Source: Psychrobacillus psychrodurans (GTDB taxonomy: Bacteria > Bacillota > Bacilli > Bacillales_A > Planococcaceae). From it: a stretch of 64,000 nucleotides of DNA. Positions 62,158-64,000 of the stretch are shown here, piece by piece (position 1 is the first letter of the stretch; each line of letters begins with the position of its first letter). The stretch spans positions 522,808 to 586,807 of the forward strand of contig FOUN01000001.1 of NCBI GenBank assembly GCA_900114885.1, written 5' to 3'. Under the pieces are notes generated by a model. The model had not been told where the DNA came from. It saw only the letters and a program-made list of their open reading frames with translations, and searched no databases. A program made the position numbers and the translations under genes.

Positions 62158-62948
62158 TTCCAACATTTACAGTACAGGATATTTTTGTAATGATGCAAAC
62201 GTTAAATACGAAAACTTTAATAGGCTTTTCTAATCCCTTCGAACACCTAACAAAATACGAAATAGAAAGAGTATGGGAGAAGACCTATAAAAAACTTCAT
62301 AAGCTTAATCTTATAGATTTAGTCGAAAAGGAAATTGAATTAGAAGAAAATTTCGGTAATGCCTTATGGATCATGTCGCGTACTAATATGGTTGTAGAGA
62401 TTATGAAAGATGGAAATCAGAAAAGTTATTTTTACTTTAGTAAAGACCATGTAGTGGAATGTAAAGAAAACGAAGAAAGTGAATATACGTTATACGTACA
62501 TGGTGCGCCTGATCATGTTTGGAATAATGTCATTTACCCTCGAATGCTAGTAGGTGTAGAAAAGCACTCTGTCACTGTAAGTGAAACTATTTTTGTTCCT
62601 CCTGCTGCATACAATGCTTGGGTGAAAGCCGGATCAGTGACAGATGTGCAGAGCTTGGAAGCTATCAATTTAGGGGAAGACTGGAAACGTATCAGTAGTC
62701 AATTGGATGCGGCGCTAAAAAGTATGATACATAATAATCGACTAATGGTATTTTTCAAAGAGGATGCCAATTGGGTTATCGAAGGTATGCATGTTTTAAC
62801 ATCTCCTAATAATAATTGGACATTCAAGATGATTCAACAGGACAATAAGGAATTATTAGAAGGAAAACAAAGTACAAATTTGGACATAGTTTCAGAGATT
62901 TTAGAAGTTTTAGTAAGGATGCAAGCTAAGAAAGCAACGATTAAATAA
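62154..62948 (+). CDS. Possible EspG/DUF5081-like type VII-associated protein
   Basis: The 264-residue soluble protein has no signal or membrane segment. Its start (FTVQDIFVMMQTLN), the central LNLIDLVEKEIELEENFGNA followed by ALWIMSRTNMVVEIM, and the beta-rich middle recall the layout of EspG-type chaperones and of DUF5081 proteins of Firmicute type VII loci. I base this on pattern memory only. The ATG overlaps the preceding frame, so it belongs to the effector operon and could be a chaperone for the LXG protein. Confidence 0.6.
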   Translation: MIPTFTVQDIFVMMQTLNTKTLIGFSNPFEHLTKYEIERVWEKTYKKLHKLNLIDLVEKEIELEENFGNALWIMSRTNMVVEIMKDGNQKSYFYFSKDHVVECKENEESEYTLYVHGAPDHVWNNVIYPRMLVGVEKHSVTVSETIFVPPAAYNAWVKAGSVTDVQSLEAINLGEDWKRISSQLDAALKSMIHNNRLMVFFKEDANWVIEGMHVLTSPNNNWTFKMIQQDNKELLEGKQSTNLDIVSEILEVLVRMQAKKATIK

Positions 62949-62960
62949 ATGAAAGTAGAA

Positions 62961-62998
62961 CATCAAGCACATTTCAAATTATCGAAATGTGCTTGATG
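62961..62998 (+). terminator. Hairpin ending the type VII locus
   Basis: A perfect 15-bp stem (CATCAAGCACATTTC and its complement) surrounds AAATTATC, 12 bases after the last gene. The following tract is only moderately T-rich. Confidence 0.75.
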
Positions 62999-63026
62999 TC
63001 TATTAGATTGTATTTCTTATGTATTT

Positions 63027-63227
63027 TCAATGAAGTATTTTGACATTTAAACTTTCCAATTGCGCTAGGTTGATCGTATAATTGTTTTCGGTATCTACAA
63101 ATAGCCCACCATTCACTTTGTTCCTTTCAGCTGTACGGATATCTGTATTCGTTTCGAATATCAGATTATGACCACCTTTAAACTTCAGGTAAAATTTATA
63201 CTTTTTCAATTCACCAGCATTATGCAA
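63027..63227 (-). CDS. Small hypothetical protein
   Basis: The 66-residue protein has a beta-rich pattern (YKFYLKFKGGHNLIFETNTD, GLFVDTENNYTINLAQLESL). I place the start at a TTG seven bases after AAAGGAGG; the longer frame to 63257 would read through that ribosome site. I do not recognise the family. It is monocistronic and convergent with the type VII locus. Confidence 0.65.
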   Translation of the reverse strand: MHNAGELKKYKFYLKFKGGHNLIFETNTDIRTAERNKVNGGLFVDTENNYTINLAQLESLNVKILH

Positions 63228-63429
63228 TATTCTCCCTCCTTTAACGGAGTATATCATTCGCCCTGATAAAGGTTAATAGATAGAAAATAGTTTTATTGGG
63301 TATATAGTTTATGAGTCTTAATGAGGAAGACCTTCTTATAGAAATAAATTAGGTGATACTACTTAAGTAGTATATAATGAAGGGATGCTGAAAATACTGA
63401 TTTAGAGAATATAAAGGAGTTTGAATCAT

Positions 63430-63867
63430 ATGAGTAAAAAAACTATTAAAACTGAGTTACCAGAGAATTATGAGGAACTGAAGAAAGCTGCCAATCGTAC
63501 TGCAAGCTGGAAGGCACGCTATGACGCAGTAGTTGAATTAGGTATGTACAATCATAATCAGGTGAAAGACATTTTAAGAACACGCCTTGCAAATGATCCA
63601 GTTTACAAAGTACAAGAAGCTGCTTTCCAAAGTCTTTTAGATTTTGGGGAAGAAGCACAATTACCGAAACGTAAAAAGTTCGAATTAGTAAAAGGAGCAA
63701 ACAAAGTATTTGTTCGTGTTAAGAAGAGTTTACCTAAGGATCATACTTTTGAAGAATATTTAACAAAGTTAAAAAGAATGCGTATCGATGTATATGATAC
63801 GTATGAAGGTGACAAAGGCGACGAATTCAAAACTTGGTTAGAAAAAGAATGGTCTAACTTAAAATAA
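63430..63867 (+). CDS. HEAT-repeat-like small cytosolic protein
   Basis: The 145-residue protein has helical repeats with the HEAT pattern (ASWKARYDAVVELGMYNHNQ then ANDPVYKVQEAAFQSLLDFG) and a charged C-terminal half. Such small HEAT proteins in Bacillales are uncharacterised and probably bind other proteins. The ATG follows AAAGGAG; a strong terminator closes the unit. Confidence 0.78.
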   Translation: MSKKTIKTELPENYEELKKAANRTASWKARYDAVVELGMYNHNQVKDILRTRLANDPVYKVQEAAFQSLLDFGEEAQLPKRKKFELVKGANKVFVRVKKSLPKDHTFEEYLTKLKRMRIDVYDTYEGDKGDEFKTWLEKEWSNLK

Positions 63868-63913
63868 CATACATTTTAAATACTAAAAAAGGGCAATTGT
63901 CATCATAAACTGT

Positions 63914-63962
63914 ACCCTATAAGATAGACACTTTAAAAAAGGTCATCTTATAGGGTCTTTTT
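63914..63962 (+). terminator. Terminator of the HEAT-repeat gene
   Basis: ACCCTATAAGAT (63914-63925) pairs perfectly with ATCTTATAGGGT (63945-63956), followed by CTTTTTG. Confidence 0.85.
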
Positions 63963-64000
63963 GTTTATAATGAAAAAAACAGTATTCGGAGCGATAAATT

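Noticed and set aside
63900..64000. End of an insertion sequence at the window edge
   Set aside because: The inverted repeat is followed by a T run and fits a terminator of the HEAT-repeat gene; no transposase is visible.

Overview
The window is low-GC Gram-positive chromosome, almost certainly Bacillales and most plausibly Planococcaceae or a close relative. I infer this from strong AGGAGG ribosome sites, frequent TTG/GTG starts, and Bacillus-type genes (bacilliredoxin YtxJ/BrxC, YusW-like lipoproteins, RsbR paralogues, YuiD, LytH-like peptidase, a yuk/yue-type type VII secretion locus). No rRNA, tRNA or CRISPR was seen.

Layout. 0-6.4 kb: a catabolic and uptake cluster (aldehyde dehydrogenase cut by the window edge, RidA-like protein, NicX/M29-like metalloenzyme, TRAP transporter DctPQM behind a near-perfect cre box, FadR-type regulator). 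6.7-11.3 kb: ABC exporter and an anchored extracytoplasmic protein. 11.6-15.7 kb: ascorbate-type PTS IIA/IIB/IIC and a split transketolase. 15.7-16.6 kb: a REP-associated tyrosine transposase (RAYT) among copies of a short repeat, of which nine are scattered through the first 22 kb. 16.7-22.3 kb: an RsbR paralogue and a large Vpr-like subtilase with three Big_2 domains.

22.6-24.7 kb holds the most interesting locus: a PlcR-like regulator with, on the opposite strand just upstream, a 41-codon gene for a secreted peptide ending FDLPFIN, which resembles the PapR pheromone of the Bacillus cereus group. An EAL phosphodiesterase gene follows the peptide gene on its strand. 25-38.4 kb is mostly housekeeping or conserved hypothetical genes: RNase H-like, YdjM-like, epimerase, C26 and M23 peptidases, PP-loop ATPase, YuiD, two YusW-like lipoproteins, YtxJ, a second RsbR paralogue, a TM-helix channel protein and an acyl-CoA ligase. 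39.2-43.6 kb: a two-component system, a BcrAB-like ABC transporter and a BacA-type undecaprenyl-pyrophosphate phosphatase, resembling a bacitracin-type resistance module, with three 11-bp direct repeats before the ABC genes. 43.7-47.3 kb: fruR-fruK-fruA. 47.3-48.6 kb is gene-poor.

48.6-62.9 kb is a complete type VII secretion locus (EsxA, YukD, EssB, EssC, EsaA, EssA) followed by an LXG effector cassette: two small helical partner proteins, an LXG protein with a glycine-zipper C-terminus, a polytopic candidate immunity protein, a decayed second copy of it, and a protein that may resemble EspG chaperones. The window ends with a small hypothetical gene and a HEAT-repeat protein.

Two dispersed repeat families run through the intergenic spaces: the short RAYT-associated repeat, and a larger GC-rich palindromic element near 17.6, 32.1, 32.3, 38.4 and 39.1 kb.
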